DNA of 64,000 nucleotides from Fasciolopsis buskii (GCA_008360955.1 LUCM01009277.1:264807-328806), one strand, 5' to 3'; positions 35,225 to 48,111 are shown, counted from the stretch's first letter. Notes: a model not told the origin generated them from the letters alone. Made by a program: numbers and translations.

Positions 35225-35345
35225 CGCTGTGCGGAGCGCTAAGCAGTTGGGCAAGGTAGACCTAGCCCAATGGTAAACCTGCCTTCGTCACCAGTTCGTG
35301 ATTCATGAATCGTCCACGGGGGCTCTAAAACCAACGAAATATTTA
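35225..35345 (+). mobile_element. Possible tRNA-derived SINE head (family 3)
   Basis: An A-box-like TAGCCCAATGG (about 35268) is followed at tRNA-like spacing by GATTCATGAATC, a distorted B box, in a GC-rich patch. The order resembles a tRNA-Gly-type head. No tail or target duplication was found and only one copy is seen. Confidence 0.3.
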
Positions 35346-35768
35346 TAATTCAGGAGGATAATACTCACAACCAAGTGAACAGTGAAGGTCACCTGAAGAA
35401 AAGCAGGTCGGCAAAATCAGTTTCGCTAATTTCAGTATTGCAGTTGTAATAGACAAACGGAGAATTCAATGAAACTGTGACAAACACCGCTGCTGTACTT
35501 ACTCTCAGTTTGCTTGAGAGCCGTATCAGAATACATGCATGGCAATGAAGCGAATAATCAATAAGACCAAGGAGTGCAAATCGACAGGGTACTACTGCAA
35601 AACGGCAAGAGGCAATGATCGGGCTTTAAATCAATCAAACAGTCAGTTCAACACAAAACAGGCAAAAAGACATTATCAGCTTGAATAATGAGCACGAACC
35701 ACTTCGCGGCTGGCGAGTTAAAACAAATTTGATGAGAATGTGTGCTCCTTTACACAAACGTGTACGGT

Positions 35769-35786
35769 TATGATGCAGCAAAGTGA
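35769..35786 (+). repeat. Target-site duplication, left copy
   Basis: TATGATGCAGCAAAGTGA, 18 bases, is identical to 35978-35995 and flanks the SINE. Confidence 0.92.
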
Positions 35787-35977
35787 TCTGTTGTGTTGCC
35801 GGTGGTGGACAAACGGACAAGGTCGTGGCGTTTGGACGTGAAGGTCGCGGGTTCGAATCCTCCCACCGCCGGTAAACTTGCCCGCTTGGCGGCCCTCTGC
35901 TGGCCGCGGCCCCCTTCCTGAAAAGCGAGTTACGTTGGTATTTTAGTGATAAAGGTAGTAAAAGATAAATGATAAAG
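35787..35977 (+). mobile_element. tRNA-derived SINE, intact copy with target duplication (family 1)
   Basis: The 191-base element has a tRNA-like head with a perfect B box GGTTCGAATCC (35850-35860). The acceptor-like ends CCGGTGG (about 35799) and CCACCGCCGG can pair. The region corresponding to the anticodon arm contains GGACGTGAAG. The GC-rich core GGCGGCCCTCTGCTGGCC follows, then an A-rich GATAAA-type tail. It is flanked by an exact 18-bp target duplication, the signature of LINE-driven retrotransposition. The copy at 56 kb keeps a better A box (GGCCAAACGGATAAGG), which points to a tRNA-Arg-like ancestor. It carries no protein. Confidence 0.92.
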
Positions 35978-35995
35978 TATGATGCAGCAAAGTGA
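35978..35995 (+). repeat. Target-site duplication, right copy
   Basis: Exact repeat of 35769-35786 directly after the SINE tail. Confidence 0.92.
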
Positions 35996-36541
35996 GGTAC
36001 TGTACTGATGATAGCTTCGTGCATCCACGCTCTCGTTGTTTCATCGAAAATTGGAGAGAAATCAAAGGCTGATTTGTGACACTAAAGAGAAGATGATCGT
36101 TTCATCGTTATTTTTGGGTTATTTGTAACTCCACTGTATTGTGGATTAGATTTTTGGGTAAGATGCTGCGTTTATGACTCACGAATAAAAACCTCTTCTG
36201 TAGAGTTGGCAGGCGCAAAGCATCACTTTTCCAAATGCTTCTAGTGCACTTTGTATAGGTTAAACCTAGCAAACTTGATTCTCCTGATATAGAGACTATT
36301 CCAAATGCCACGCGATTTCAAAATAAACTTTTGCTGCATCGTTAAAGCCAGTATATAAGACGACACTTCTGTAATCAACATTCGAAGCCCAATTTAAACG
36401 CCTGTCTCACTTCACATTGGTTCGGAAGACCCATTTCCGAGAGCAAGTAACCAAACTTGCATTTGGATCCCTTTGAGAGCGAAACCCTTGTGTGGACAGC
36501 TAGACGGGATTCCAGTGGACACTCGTTTCAGTGCAGTTTAG
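35996..36541. other. No recognised feature
   Basis: Flanking DNA between the SINE and the candidate exon. The last 30 bases contain two acceptor-like sites (TTTCAG and TTTAG). Confidence 0.4.
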
Positions 36542-36871
36542 TTGTTTGATTCTGTTTATGTCAACAACGGTCAACGTTTGGCATTCGTTTCAGTGTTTCC
36601 ACTGGCTGAATATCTTCTAGGAGGAACGACCACTTCTGCCGGAACTACCATAGTGAAATCAGTGACGATGCAGAAAGGCTGTTCGGGAGCCTCAAAATTG
36701 TCCTGCCCAACGTCAGACTTACTTGATGCTGAGTGTACGACAAACGCCTACGTTTTCTTCAAATCGATATTTATTCCCGATCAAAGGGGTCAATCAAGAG
36801 ATGATTGTATGCAACAAACATGTGATCTCGAACCTAGCTGCTTTTCGGAATCGCTGTACCATGGAATATAA
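36542..36871 (+). CDS. Candidate 3' exon with Cys-rich ectodomain-like peptide, 109 codons
   Basis: The frame opens directly after an acceptor-like GCAGTTTAG and stays open for 109 codons to TAA. The second half carries six Cys, in the blocks GCSGASKLSC, AEC and DDCMQQTCDLEPSCF. The S-x-DDC-x3-C-x5-C spacing near the end resembles the core of PAN/apple modules, though it is cut short. Codon use looks protein-like throughout. No upstream exon could be linked, so the protein and its orientation in a membrane are unknown. Confidence 0.35.
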   Translation: MFDSVYVNNGQRLAFVSVFPLAEYLLGGTTTSAGTTIVKSVTMQKGCSGASKLSCPTSDLLDAECTTNAYVFFKSIFIPDQRGQSRDDCMQQTCDLEPSCFSESLYHGI

Positions 36872-39115
36872 TTTCGGATCTGCACGAACATTCTTTACAA
36901 ATCACGTAAATTCTGCACAATAGCGACACGGTAAATGGAGAGAACGATAATTCGGCGGCACTGTTGGGGTATAGCCGATATCGAGCCAAATTCACTCAGA
37001 AACATGACTGAAAGATTTGCATTTCAAAAGTCACAAGACACAGATGAGGTAAAAGTATGCTTACAGTTGTAAGTCGGCAAACTAACAACAGCTTGGGCTC
37101 GGCCTTCAAGTGTATTTATTACCCGGCCGATTCAATTATCCTGCTAAACAACGCACGAATAGCATCACCGCAGATGAAACAGTCGCTGACCTCTAACTGT
37201 GCTTCCCCGTTCACACGTAGATGATCAACCATTTGCATAGACAGATGAATGGGACGGCTGTCACCAAATAGCCGAATACATTCCAAAGTGACTGCGAAAA
37301 TCAGGGAACAGTCAGATCCAAACGATGACGTCGTCCCCACAAAAAGTTATGCTAGCAATTAGTCAACAGTTAAATGAGCACCAGTATCGTGTAAGCCAGA
37401 GCAACTGGTTTAAGGTCATGTACGAATCAATAAACACATGACTGCTCAAGCGAGCCGAGGCTTTAGCTATCCTCATCCCAACGCCCGAACATTCCAAACA
37501 GTGTTGTTAGTTGAAACACTTACCCCACTCTCAAGACTTTGCTCCCATCATATAGCCCATTATTAGATTCATTCTTGCACCAGTTTCCGTGTGCAAATAT
37601 TTAGTGACTAAGGGATGACCAAATTAACTGCAGTATGCAAACATGTGAACACAACAAAAACTGTTCAGGGTGAGTTGTGAAAACCAAGATTTTTGTCTTT
37701 TTGTTCTAATTAATAACAAAGAAACATGGATACTAATCTTTTTCTCCTTTTCACACAATTAAGGCAAATAGTTGTCTTGATGATTTTTCACTGGTCAGGG
37801 CATCTTACGCTACCGAAAATCTGATGACCTTAGAATACTCGAAGGTAACTTTGTCGGAGTGACACGTAGTGATACGGCTACAGTTTGTACGTCGAGGGAG
37901 AAATATTGCGTTGATGAGTAAAGAAATGTTGATTGGAGAGTTTAGCCTTGGAGATTGTGACTCACGAAAAGAACAATGCGGGTTTTCGATAAAGATTGAC
38001 GCCAAAACTTGGAGGTAAATCTCTGTCTTTTTTCCGTCCCTGAGAACAGGAACAATCTGATAAGTTTCATTGTTTGACGACTGGTTTCCGTTATCAGATG
38101 ATCGACGACCTTAATTTTCATTCGCATTCATGATTTAGTTAGCTTTTTTCACTTCAATATGCGCACTGACCTCTTCGCTACACCATTCCTCCATACCACA
38201 GGCAGTACTTCACCTTTTTTGATGTGAGGAAATGCTAATTACACTAAACTTATTGGACATTTGTGTAGTTCTAGTATCGAGAGCATAAAATTTCAGAACA
38301 TGTATTATTATTATTTTTTCATGCGCTCAACTTAACTCCCAATCCGGAATTTATTAGTTTGTTTTCGCTATCCTATCTTTGTGACTAACTTAAAAGTCAT
38401 CTTACTCATTCCAATAAAAGTGGTTATTTTATCGCAAATTTGTGAGTAAAAAAATTCAAGCTTTCAAAATACACGATAGCGAAAACAAAGCAGCACATTA
38501 TCTCCACGACTAGGATTCCGAAATTAACGAATTTGTAGAAATCTAAAGTATATGTCACTTCGGATATCACTCTTTAACGAAACATGGTCGTTCTTCGTGG
38601 AATCGAGGTTACTTTTTGTCTAGTGTGCAGCCTTGGTCCAAATTATGGAGACCAGCTAGAACTTCCCACTCCCTGTGTTTGCTTGGAATCAGGTCATTTG
38701 TCGAGGTAACTGAACTTCTCACCTCGCAATAGCAGGAATGGACCTATATAGACCAAAGGCTAGTGGAAATTTTCGCATTGTATGCAGCCAGAATCTTTGC
38801 CAAAGCAAACACGGTAACAGGCTGATTGCAGGAAAGACAAGAAACATACTTGTCAATAATCTTTCCCATACTTCTTCCAAGGACTACTTTTGATTCAAAC
38901 TTTTGGAATAAAATTTCCTATTCCACACTGAAATGCATCTGCCTCCAACCCTCCTAAGAGTGAAATTCCAGTTATAATTAAAAGTATTCCTAACATGAAT
39001 GTTTATGAGAAGCCAAAAACGTCTCTCACGAAACGTTTTACATCTGTTTCTTCCATAGCTGTGCAACTCAGTAACGGTTAGTTATAAAGTCATAGGGTTA
39101 CATTCAATAAAACAT
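36872..39115. other. No recognised feature
   Basis: Only short unsupported frames (up to 73 codons). A TTATTATTATTTTTT tract lies near 38300. Confidence 0.4.
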
Positions 39116-39116
39116 T

Positions 39117-39300
39117 CAGGACCTGGCCCGATAGCAAAATGTCAAAGGCGTTGGGCTCATAATCCGCCCCTCTGGGTTTTCATCCCTGTCCCGGTGCGGC
39201 AGATACCCACTGCAGACGACTCCTAACAAGGAACAGCCGTACAAGGCTGCCGAGCGTTGATGTCGCATGATGACCTATATCATGATTTCTTCGATCCCAA
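39117..39300 (+). mobile_element. tRNA-Met-like SINE, decayed (family 2)
   Basis: CCTGGCCCGATAGCAAAATG is followed by GGCGTTGGGCTCATAATCCGC, which looks like an elongator tRNA-Met anticodon arm with CAT in the loop. A degenerate B box GGGTTTTCATCCCTG follows at 39174-39188. About 100 bases of GC-richer body come next. It differs from family 1 in sequence. It is not a functional tRNA gene because the A box and stems are disrupted. Confidence 0.55.
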
Positions 39301-41825
39301 ATGCTAAAATGTAGACGAAATTCTGTCCATGGATTTTGAAGTAAATCTGGGAATAGTAAACAGTTGCCGTTTTCAGTTCCGTGTGATAGGATATTTAGGC
39401 TGACTAGTTCCAGCTAAATCATGTAAAACTGGGGATGGTATGGTAACGCATCATGGTTGGTTCCAACCAACTAACCATCTAATGGGACTCAGGGTAACCG
39501 AGAAAAAGAAAGAATTATTGAATATCACTGATCCGAATGTGTTGCATCAATATGGTTGCCGAAAAACATGTGTAGGCATATACACAAGTAAATATAAATA
39601 TGTATACATGAATAAATGGGCTGTCAATAAATCTTAACGTGGTTTTCACCTGCCGAGTTTTTCCTACTCCACTCGACTGCGTGGTCTCCAATTGGAACAA
39701 GTCCGTTGCTTTATGTCACCCAAATTCCGTGTATTACCACAACAGTTCATCGCCTAGATAATTCTTGCCCTGGTGAACTAACTACGAGGCAGTAAATTAG
39801 CGTATCCGGAGCAAGTGAAGTTGGAATCTATATAGTGTCTAATCCCAGGTACGTTAAAGGCTGCTGGCCGGATCAGACCATTGTGTTAGCTGCGGGTGAT
39901 TATTGGATCCTCTTCTGTCGCTGCTCACAAGTAGGTCCAACACATATCCCATGAAAATAATCCACCTTTGGCCGGGAAAACATATTTTTGATAATATTTC
40001 AATCACAATAAACTAGCGGTTTGAGAATAGATCCATTTGTCATTGCAGCAGAGTTCGTTTGTCCTGAATTTTTTACTCCATAAGAGTGAACAATCAATGG
40101 TGATGCTGAATCATTTCGAGAATTTGTTTGTTTTATTCTTTACTTGATTTTTTGTCATTTTTCTCTGATGTGCAATCTCATTCAAGCATAACATTTAACA
40201 TTGGGGATACCTGCGCTTAAAAGCGTCCATCGCTTATAAATTCAGACAGGCATCGATTGAAGCAGCCACATACACTTTTCCCATTGGGCTAATGAGTTGG
40301 AAGTAGCTCAGCGAACTGTCTTCTTGACATCATCATAAACTAATAAGGCAATCATCAGCAACTGTTTGTTCCACTTTCACACTTACCGCTAATTTTTTTC
40401 TGTTATTCGTGTATCTTACGTGACTATTACATCTTCAGTATGGATGATTACCGGTTGAGGGTAGGGCTGCTTCACTCACGCTTTTAGGGGAAACTGTGTC
40501 GGTTCGGTCATGTGAGCCAATTTTACCAAGCACAGGTTCCCGATGGAAAAAACTATTTCTAGGTTGGTCTGCCGGCACAGTCACGTACCACGTGGCCGGC
40601 ATTTTGTCACGGAATTTGTCATGTTGTAACAAATTTTTACTGCACAAAAAATTTTGACTGTTGCGGAAGATTACCTATAGTCTCTTCGTTTTCTGTTGTT
40701 TGAGGTCGAATTCATTGGTGTAGGATGTGATAAACCAGTGAGGTTCGCGGGTCCGACTGTATTGTTCATGGGTGAACATACCTTCTGTCTAATTTACGCC
40801 TGGTTAACTCACAAATTAAAGATACACAAATTTGAGAAACAGATTCCATTGGAGTTGTACACTTGCTGCAACGTTTGCACAGCCGGAACTAATAAGGCGA
40901 TGTACCTTTAAGACAGCCAACTTTCCCTCGGTGAACTTCTTGCGGTCCGAGTTCAATTCACTCCTAAAAGAAACGAAGCACCTGACTAGTTAGTCAATCT
41001 AACAATCCCTTTGAAATGAATACAAAGTGATCCGAATCGCTAGGGATAAATCGGCGTTTCGATTATCGTAGATTGTACATTCAATGCAAACAACTAAATG
41101 ATTTGATAGCTACTATAATAAGTTGTAAACATCCGCCAATAATGCCATCTCAAATCTGATAACTTAAACTTACTTACCAGAGAACTCTGGGTAATTCTTA
41201 GGGTATATACATTAAAGAATGACATCATACCACGACTTTGTTCATGATCTCTGAGTAGAACTAAAAGGACATAAATAAAGTTTCTTTATATTGATTGACT
41301 CGCTTTCAAATCCCACTATCAAATTACAAATCGCATGTTCTCTGGTCAACCTTGCATTCGAGGAGCACCAGGCTGGATTTTTCGCTCCAATGGTGTGTAG
41401 CCATCATCTAACCCGTGGCCTTCGCATAGGAGGCGTGTTTGTTGCAACTACACTGCCCAACCCCTTCGGGCTGGTCTCAGTTACTGGGTGAAGTTTGTAA
41501 AGGTGTAGACCTCAATGACAATCGAAGGTTCCTGAAGAGAGACACGATTTCTCTCCATATTTGTGACTGACATGAGCTGAGGAGCCTGTCGAATTTTGTA
41601 CGATGAATTTTAAGTCTAATCTGAAAAGAAAACTCTGAAAAATGTCTATTTCTGATCGCATCATTGGTCGGATTAAGCAGCTCGACTGAGGCGTCTAGGT
41701 GCATGTGGTGTTTGCATGCATTTCATTTTTGACTGAACCTGTCTAGAACATGCACCCAACTGAGACTTCTAATTTTGTCGAAATTACCCTGCTCCATGCA
41801 TCTCATTTCTGCCTGTGGTTTGCAG
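39301..41825. other. No recognised feature
   Basis: Several frames of 60 to 71 codons without splice or homology support. AT-rich. Confidence 0.4.
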
Positions 41826-41975
41826 GGTTCGCTGTCGGTCTCTAATATAGTTCCATGTACTTCGGACCTTAAAGATCGAAGTGTAGGACAGTTGCAGCTA
41901 ACTTGTAAAGCCTCTGCCGGGGAAACCTACAAACGTTTTATGGAGGAAATCACTAAGTCAACCAGAGCTACCTGA
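41826..41975 (+). CDS. Candidate terminal exon, 49 codons
   Basis: A strong acceptor (TCTGCCTGTGGTTTGCAG, ending at 41825) opens a phase-0 frame of 49 codons to a TGA. The peptide is polar and contains QLQLTCKASAGETYKRF. No family is recognised. A separate 113-codon ATG frame follows at 42008-42349. Confidence 0.22.
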   Translation, partial: GSLSVSNIVPCTSDLKDRSVGQLQLTCKASAGETYKRFMEEITKSTRAT

Positions 41976-42007
41976 ATAGCAAATTCCAAATACATCAGTT
42001 GGAAATC

Positions 42008-42349
42008 ATGGAATCAGAGATCAAAAACCGCATGAACTTTCAATGCAAAAAAGCAACCTGCGAGGCCACTCAAACAAACGGACGGATTTCTCTTAAGCTA
42101 TATAACGACGATGCATCTTTTACCGACCCGATTAATCGTTGCTTTCCTCAAAAGAAGTCATCGACAGCGAGGCTAGCAGAAAAACGCCACAGCGTAAATC
42201 TTAAGCATACGATAACTGTTACAACCGTTTTCCTAATAACGTCCACAAATATGGTTTGCCGATTCGGCGAACAAATCAATCAGTTAGCACTCCAGATGGG
42301 TTTCGTTATCAAACAAACTAATGACATTCATCCCATGTCGAGTTCTTGA
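42008..42349 (+). CDS. Candidate ORF, 113 aa, unknown
   Basis: An ATG opens a basic, Asn/Thr-rich frame to a stop, with four Cys (QCKKATCEAT block, NRCF and MVCRF). An acceptor-like CATCAG sits just upstream. It has no membrane segment and no recognised motif. Chance remains likely. Confidence 0.18.
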   Translation: MESEIKNRMNFQCKKATCEATQTNGRISLKLYNDDASFTDPINRCFPQKKSSTARLAEKRHSVNLKHTITVTTVFLITSTNMVCRFGEQINQLALQMGFVIKQTNDIHPMSSS

Positions 42350-45300
42350 TCATTCAGAGAATACCGTTCACTTGAATTTTATCAATCCTATTTTGGGAAT
42401 CATAAGCCTTTTGTTGTAGTAGACCACTGGTGTAAATCTTGGTGTGCTTTCAAAGCAACAGTTGTGGGATGCGAAAAAGCCTGTCACTATTGACAACGTT
42501 GCCGTCGGCTTTAAATTCTGGTGGCCTGTCCAAACTTCCGATCGATTGACTGTCAAGGGTTTCCTAACTTCCATTTTGTCCAGATAGGTTTCATCCTTGT
42601 ATCTCGCGGGAAATTCCATTTGTGTCCTGCAAAACATACCTTACAAACAAATAATAGTTCTTCAAAAGCGAAGGATACGTTACGTTGAAGTATGATTAAG
42701 TTCTTCAATCTTCCTGATTGCTCGCATTCACCATTCGACTGTGAACAATGAATTTCCGCTTTCCCTTTGTAGATGATATGAATGACCGTTTATCACTTGG
42801 CATTAATGCATTTTTGAAATGCAGCGCATGTAATTATACATGCATCTATTCTCTGTGGATTCGTTCTGCGATCGCCATTCTCTTCAGTTTTGAACAAATT
42901 ATCTGTATTCACTCTGCCGCTGATTTTTTCACCCTTAGTATCAAACAACTTTCCGAATTACATTGCCACTAAATTTTTCCCGGTGAAAACAAGCCAACGT
43001 AAATTATTCTGCAACCAAAGCAGAATTTAAGGAAACGCTGACTGACAGTAATTAACCCAACAGGCAGCTTGTGGGTCGCGAAATTCAACGATTCTGATGT
43101 CCTATTGGTGAGTCCCATGCACGCGGCAGCGCAGCTGTATTCGTTTGCTACTCGATTCCACGCAGGATTTCCCCAAATTTCAGGGGTAAACAGATATTTC
43201 CAAGGCTTGCTAAGATATGCACGATGCGCTGTGTAACGTCATCCCAAAGGTTCCTCCAAAGCTTCCCATTACAACCCCTTCGCATACCTCTACACTTAAT
43301 AAATGCAGTCCACAAATTCCATAGGTTCAAGGCCTAAATGCTTGGTGGCCTTAATTTTTCTTTTTTGCACATTGGCCGTGGAAAATGTATCGTCTACACA
43401 GGTCGCAAACCTCCTGGGACTATTAATAACATGCATATAGAAGTGTCTGATTATTTAGCAGCCCACTTCCAGTCCTATCCGGTGACACAATACAGTTTCC
43501 TCCATTTGAACAAATATCACGAAGGAATGAAGATATGGTAAGTATTTGCAATGCTATTGAACATCATCGGCAAACCCCCAACCTTCTGTCCTTTATTCGT
43601 TGGGCGTCATGGTTCTTATACCTTTTCACTCTCTGTTTTACCTCAGACTATGTGTATTTATCAGACCCTTTTCTGACTGATGTGCTTCGACTAACCTGAT
43701 TAGAGACCTTCGCGTCTCATCATCGGCTTGTTTGCCATATCGAAAAAAGCAAAATTCCCTCTAAACAAACCGAGAAGATGCAAGATGTAGGACAACTTCG
43801 CCTTCAGTAAACTGTACACATGCTGCATCAATTTATTTGTCAGATAATGGTGTGTGTTGAAAAGAGACCGGGATTGTTGCAATCGTAATCCGAAGACGGA
43901 TGAACTTGTTGTGTCAATTACTGTCGGATCGAAAATTTCCATTGCAACGATGAGAGTTAAAAACCATCACAAATTGTTATTTGCACACATTGATGTAGTG
44001 AACTAAGTACGAATCACTGAAAACAGGCTGGTTTGCCGGCTCTTGTTTTTTTCAAAGCGAAAGTTTTACCTTCCTTTTCCTCTGCTGTCGCAGATAATGT
44101 ACATTTTCTCACATCCGCTTAGACAACTTTAGCCATGACCCTCAGCTGACGGATCTCGGAGTTCCCTATATGACTCAACAGCTTAACTCATTATTCAGCA
44201 AATGTTTCTACAACTGAAAATTCCTTAAAATAGTTTCGAAACTGCACCAATAGATTTCTACATTTCATGTCACCTCACTGGCTTTTCTAACGGAAATTTA
44301 TAATTTACATCCAAACTCTTTACCAATCTTTTTAATCCCCCTGGATTCCACCATACTCATATTACGGCGCATCAGCGTTCATCTCAGAAGGAGTCTAGAT
44401 GTGATCAAAACTCCAGTCACCTCCAGCCCGTATGCACTATTTTTTGATTCTGTTACACCACATCACCCTTAAATACTTTGGTATTTTCTCAGGGGCCATG
44501 GTCTTAGGCGCACCCCAGCAGTTGCCGGGTTAACTTTTATCACAGTGGCAATGTTGCTTATTCATTCATTTTTGTTCTTTAGTTATAACCACAAATGAGA
44601 ACGCTTAGAACCCTATCAACCCTCCTCGGATTATTCCTAACTTACATTTTCAAGCATCCGGTCACATGCACGCATTTGTTGTTCGCTGCAATTCTGTTAA
44701 ACCTCCACCGCACCTAGCACACTCAGGCCTATATCACGTTACACGCCCTAACGAAAAAGCAGTCACTAATGCTGTTGGGCCTTGAAACGCCGTCAGCACT
44801 GAACGTTCAAAATTAGCATATCATTATTCAAAATTTATGGCTGTAGTTCCCACCCCCTCCTGCTAACAAAATCATCCCGATTCTGCAGCGAACACTAGCG
44901 TTTCCCTTGAGAACTGTGATCAAAATAACTCACTTTTCCAGCAATATTGTGATCCTTCCCGCTAGAAATATTTAAGCTTTTCTTCAAAATGTTTCGAACA
45001 TCCACAAGCATTTGGCCAAAACCCTTGAAAAAAGTATTGCATTTGTTTAGTTTTGTGTGCAATTTAAACATAGAAACTTTGAACCCCATTGCTTTTCTGC
45101 TGCACCATTGACTGAGTCGCATTATATGACCGATTAATGTAAGTACAAGCAATCGGTTGCACATGTCATCATTAATTTGATCCATTTCAACAGTACATCG
45201 TTGCTATAACGACTCACTGGTATTTTTCGATATTTTGACTTTCCTTGATGCTTTGATTTCAGTTCGGACTCTGTCTGGTTAAACCATAGACAAACCGTTA

Positions 45301-46187
45301 TATGCTCACACTGCCCAGCGATAATAGACTGATTAAAACTGCACTAAAAAGAACAAATTCCCGAAATCGCTTGTTAGAAATTGCATTGCAACAAGGCCGA
45401 AGATATCAAATTCCTGATTAGTACATAATAAAGCGGTCATGAAGTCTTGGTTTCATAGGAAAGAACAGTCGAATCAGATTTAATCACAGACAGCCACGTA
45501 AGACTAGGCTCAAGTGAGATTTTGAGAACTTTCTTTCGTTGCAGTTAGCCGTTTTAAATAAAAGATCAATATCATTTTTACCTGTACTTCAAACTTTGAT
45601 ATTTTTATTCGTCAACTCGTAGGCAAAAGGAAAACGTTTGTTTGCTTGTGAATGGCAGTGTCTAAATTGAAGCTTTGGTCCGACATAACTGGTCAATCAA
45701 GCCTATCCATCATTTCACAAATAGCCCTTAATCGTTATTACTTCCACGGAATTGGGCAGGTTCAGCTTCATGCTTGAGATAAAGAAGGGCTCATGGTGTT
45801 AGCTGGTCAGCTCCTAGAGCATCTTGACTGTGTACAGCTATCCACACTTCACATTATTCGGTATCACATCATCACTGGCTTTAATCACGTTACTTGCAAA
45901 GGCTTCCGTTAGTTCAGCTGATAAGTGAGAGCTGCAAAGAGGACCTGGTGAACACATTAGTTCTTTAATGGAAAATAGTAATATAATATGAAAAACCTTT
46001 CAGTTTGCAAACAAATCTCCGTTTACGACTGATTCAAACGTGGATCGTAGAAAATGAATATTCCCGCACAATGGTCTTGATGACTCCGTTACTTGAGGGT
46101 ATCTACAACGTTCAATCCAATCGATAGAACGGTGTTTTAACGCACAACTATAGTTTCCAGAAAATCTACTGAAATATTAATCTGAAG
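42350..46187. other. No recognised feature
   Basis: Frames of up to 96 codons on either strand lack support. No repeats are recognised. Confidence 0.4.
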
Positions 46188-46451
46188 GTGTCTTCCACCT
46201 TTCTAATTGGAAAATTGACAAAAGTTTGCTTCGATGAATTCATGAAACATGTATCTTTTACTAGCCCTACGCACACGGCAGGTGTTGCTAACAGCACCGT
46301 ATCCAAACGGAAAAATAACTTGACATCTTCGCAATGTTTGAAGAGAAACGTGACACAAATGCATATGAGGTTACTTGATGTTTGTTTTCTTTTCTCGTAT
46401 TTCAGTGCACATTTTGAGCGCTTGGTTGACTTTACACCTAAAAGGGCTTGA
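46188..46451 (+). CDS. Weak candidate gene end with a 36-bp intron
   Basis: An open block ends at 46369. The interval 46370-46405 starts GT and ends in a near-ideal pyrimidine tract plus TTTCAG. The frame then continues 15 codons to a stop. The interval is 36 bases, a multiple of three, so the frame is open with or without it. Introns of this size are known in trematodes. The donor GTTACT is poor and the peptide is not recognised. Confidence 0.15.
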   Translation: MSSTFLIGKLTKVCFDEFMKHVSFTSPTHTAGVANSTVSKRKNNLTSSQCLKRNVTQMHMRLLDVCFLFSYFSAHFERLVDFTPKRA

Positions 46452-48111
46452 AAATAACTGGGCCAAATTAGCATAAATGTTTTGCAATAAATCATGGAAT
46501 TTATCGGCCCGGATTGTGGAAAAGATTAAGATCCGAATGATTACGCATTCAAAGAGGGTGCTTAGTGAGAACCTTCGCAAGGCTGTACGGATGTACTCAC
46601 ATTTAGCCATATGTTAACGGTATTCGTATCCGCACTCGTTGTGTTGGGTTACAAAGTCATCTTTCCAGACTGGCTATCGTTTCCAAGCAAATAAACTGAT
46701 GCATGTAGAAAAATTGGCAAATTCCTCGCGTGTGAAGCGCAAATTTAAATTTGTTGGTTCTGTCCTCATCTCCTTGTTGCTGACAGCTGAATCAAAGCGT
46801 CAGAAACTGCAGTCGGCTGACCATTTTCGTCGGTATTCAAAGGTCGCCGGACCAAGCCACCCCGCAGAATGCGAGATACTGTTTAGCTTGATGTCGTGCC
46901 AACACAAATTGGTGAACTGCTTGTGATTTGTTTGTTTACCTATTTGGTCGTCAACGTGGACTCAATTTTTCTACTATACGCGCTTGACATATTTTGAAAC
47001 AGATGAACTCGAACAGACTCACCATCTGCTCATGTCTTCTTTTCATGCATTTTAGGCCATTTTCCTACTTGCAATTTCGTTTTTTATATCCCCACGAACA
47101 ATCCTGGGTAGATCGATTGACGTTTACTACTACTTAAACAGCTGATCTAACACTGTTCACGAAGAAAGAATAAAACGAATTGTTTTGGTCGATTCTTACT
47201 CCTCATTCGCAAATGAGCCGTTTGGTGGATAATCTAACTTTCTAATCGAAAGACTGTCGCAAGCCACACGGTTCTCCTGCTGTTTCTTGACACTGTCAGT
47301 CTATCGGTCGGGACATCCGTGTTCCATCGTCTTATGTTAAATTTGTGTTTATTAAACTAGCAATGACAGAAATTGATCAGGGAAATTTAATTTAATAGAC
47401 TTTATAATCTTAATAAAATGTGATACGTGAATTGAAACATGTCAACTGTTAGAAAACTATTATCATCACCATATACTTTGAGCTTTACACGATCATCACA
47501 ATATTTGTGACGTGACCCAGAGGAAACGGAAACAAGTCCAAATGCAGTTTTCATTTTGAGAATAGAAAAGCTATCCTTAAAATGGCTTCGATCCTGTGCG
47601 AATCAAAGTAAGTCTAACTGGTCTAAGAATGAATCACGCTAATTTACCAAAGGCGGATTTCCGTTTTATTAGGTGTGCAGTATGGAACAATAAGGTGTAT
47701 AAGCAATTAACGAAAGTAGTTGAAAACCTTAATTGTGAATGATATAATTTTAATAACAGCGTTGTTGGTGGATGTTACGCTAAAACGTTTCGTCTACCAT
47801 GGGTAGTCTTTCTCATGGTAAGTTTTACAATCAAATGATTAGGGTATTGACATCATATCATTCACAATCAAAACCACTACATGGCGCATTGATTTTTCTA
47901 TGCACTCCTTACGTCATTTTGTCCTGATAATTTACAGCCTGTACTCAGTAGTATATTTCGCATATAGATGAATGAACAAATCTCCCCGAAGCACACAACC
48001 GGTTTTGCGATTATTGCTGCTCCTCAGGTATGCGTACCGGGCATTATTCTGCCCAGCCATCTCTACACTGGTGTACTCCTTTCTCAGTTTCTCACTCGAA
48101 ACTTAATTGAC
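46452..48111. other. No recognised feature
   Basis: A 95-codon frame at 46639-46926 (plus) contains an acceptor-like CTTTCCAG but no other support. Confidence 0.35.
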
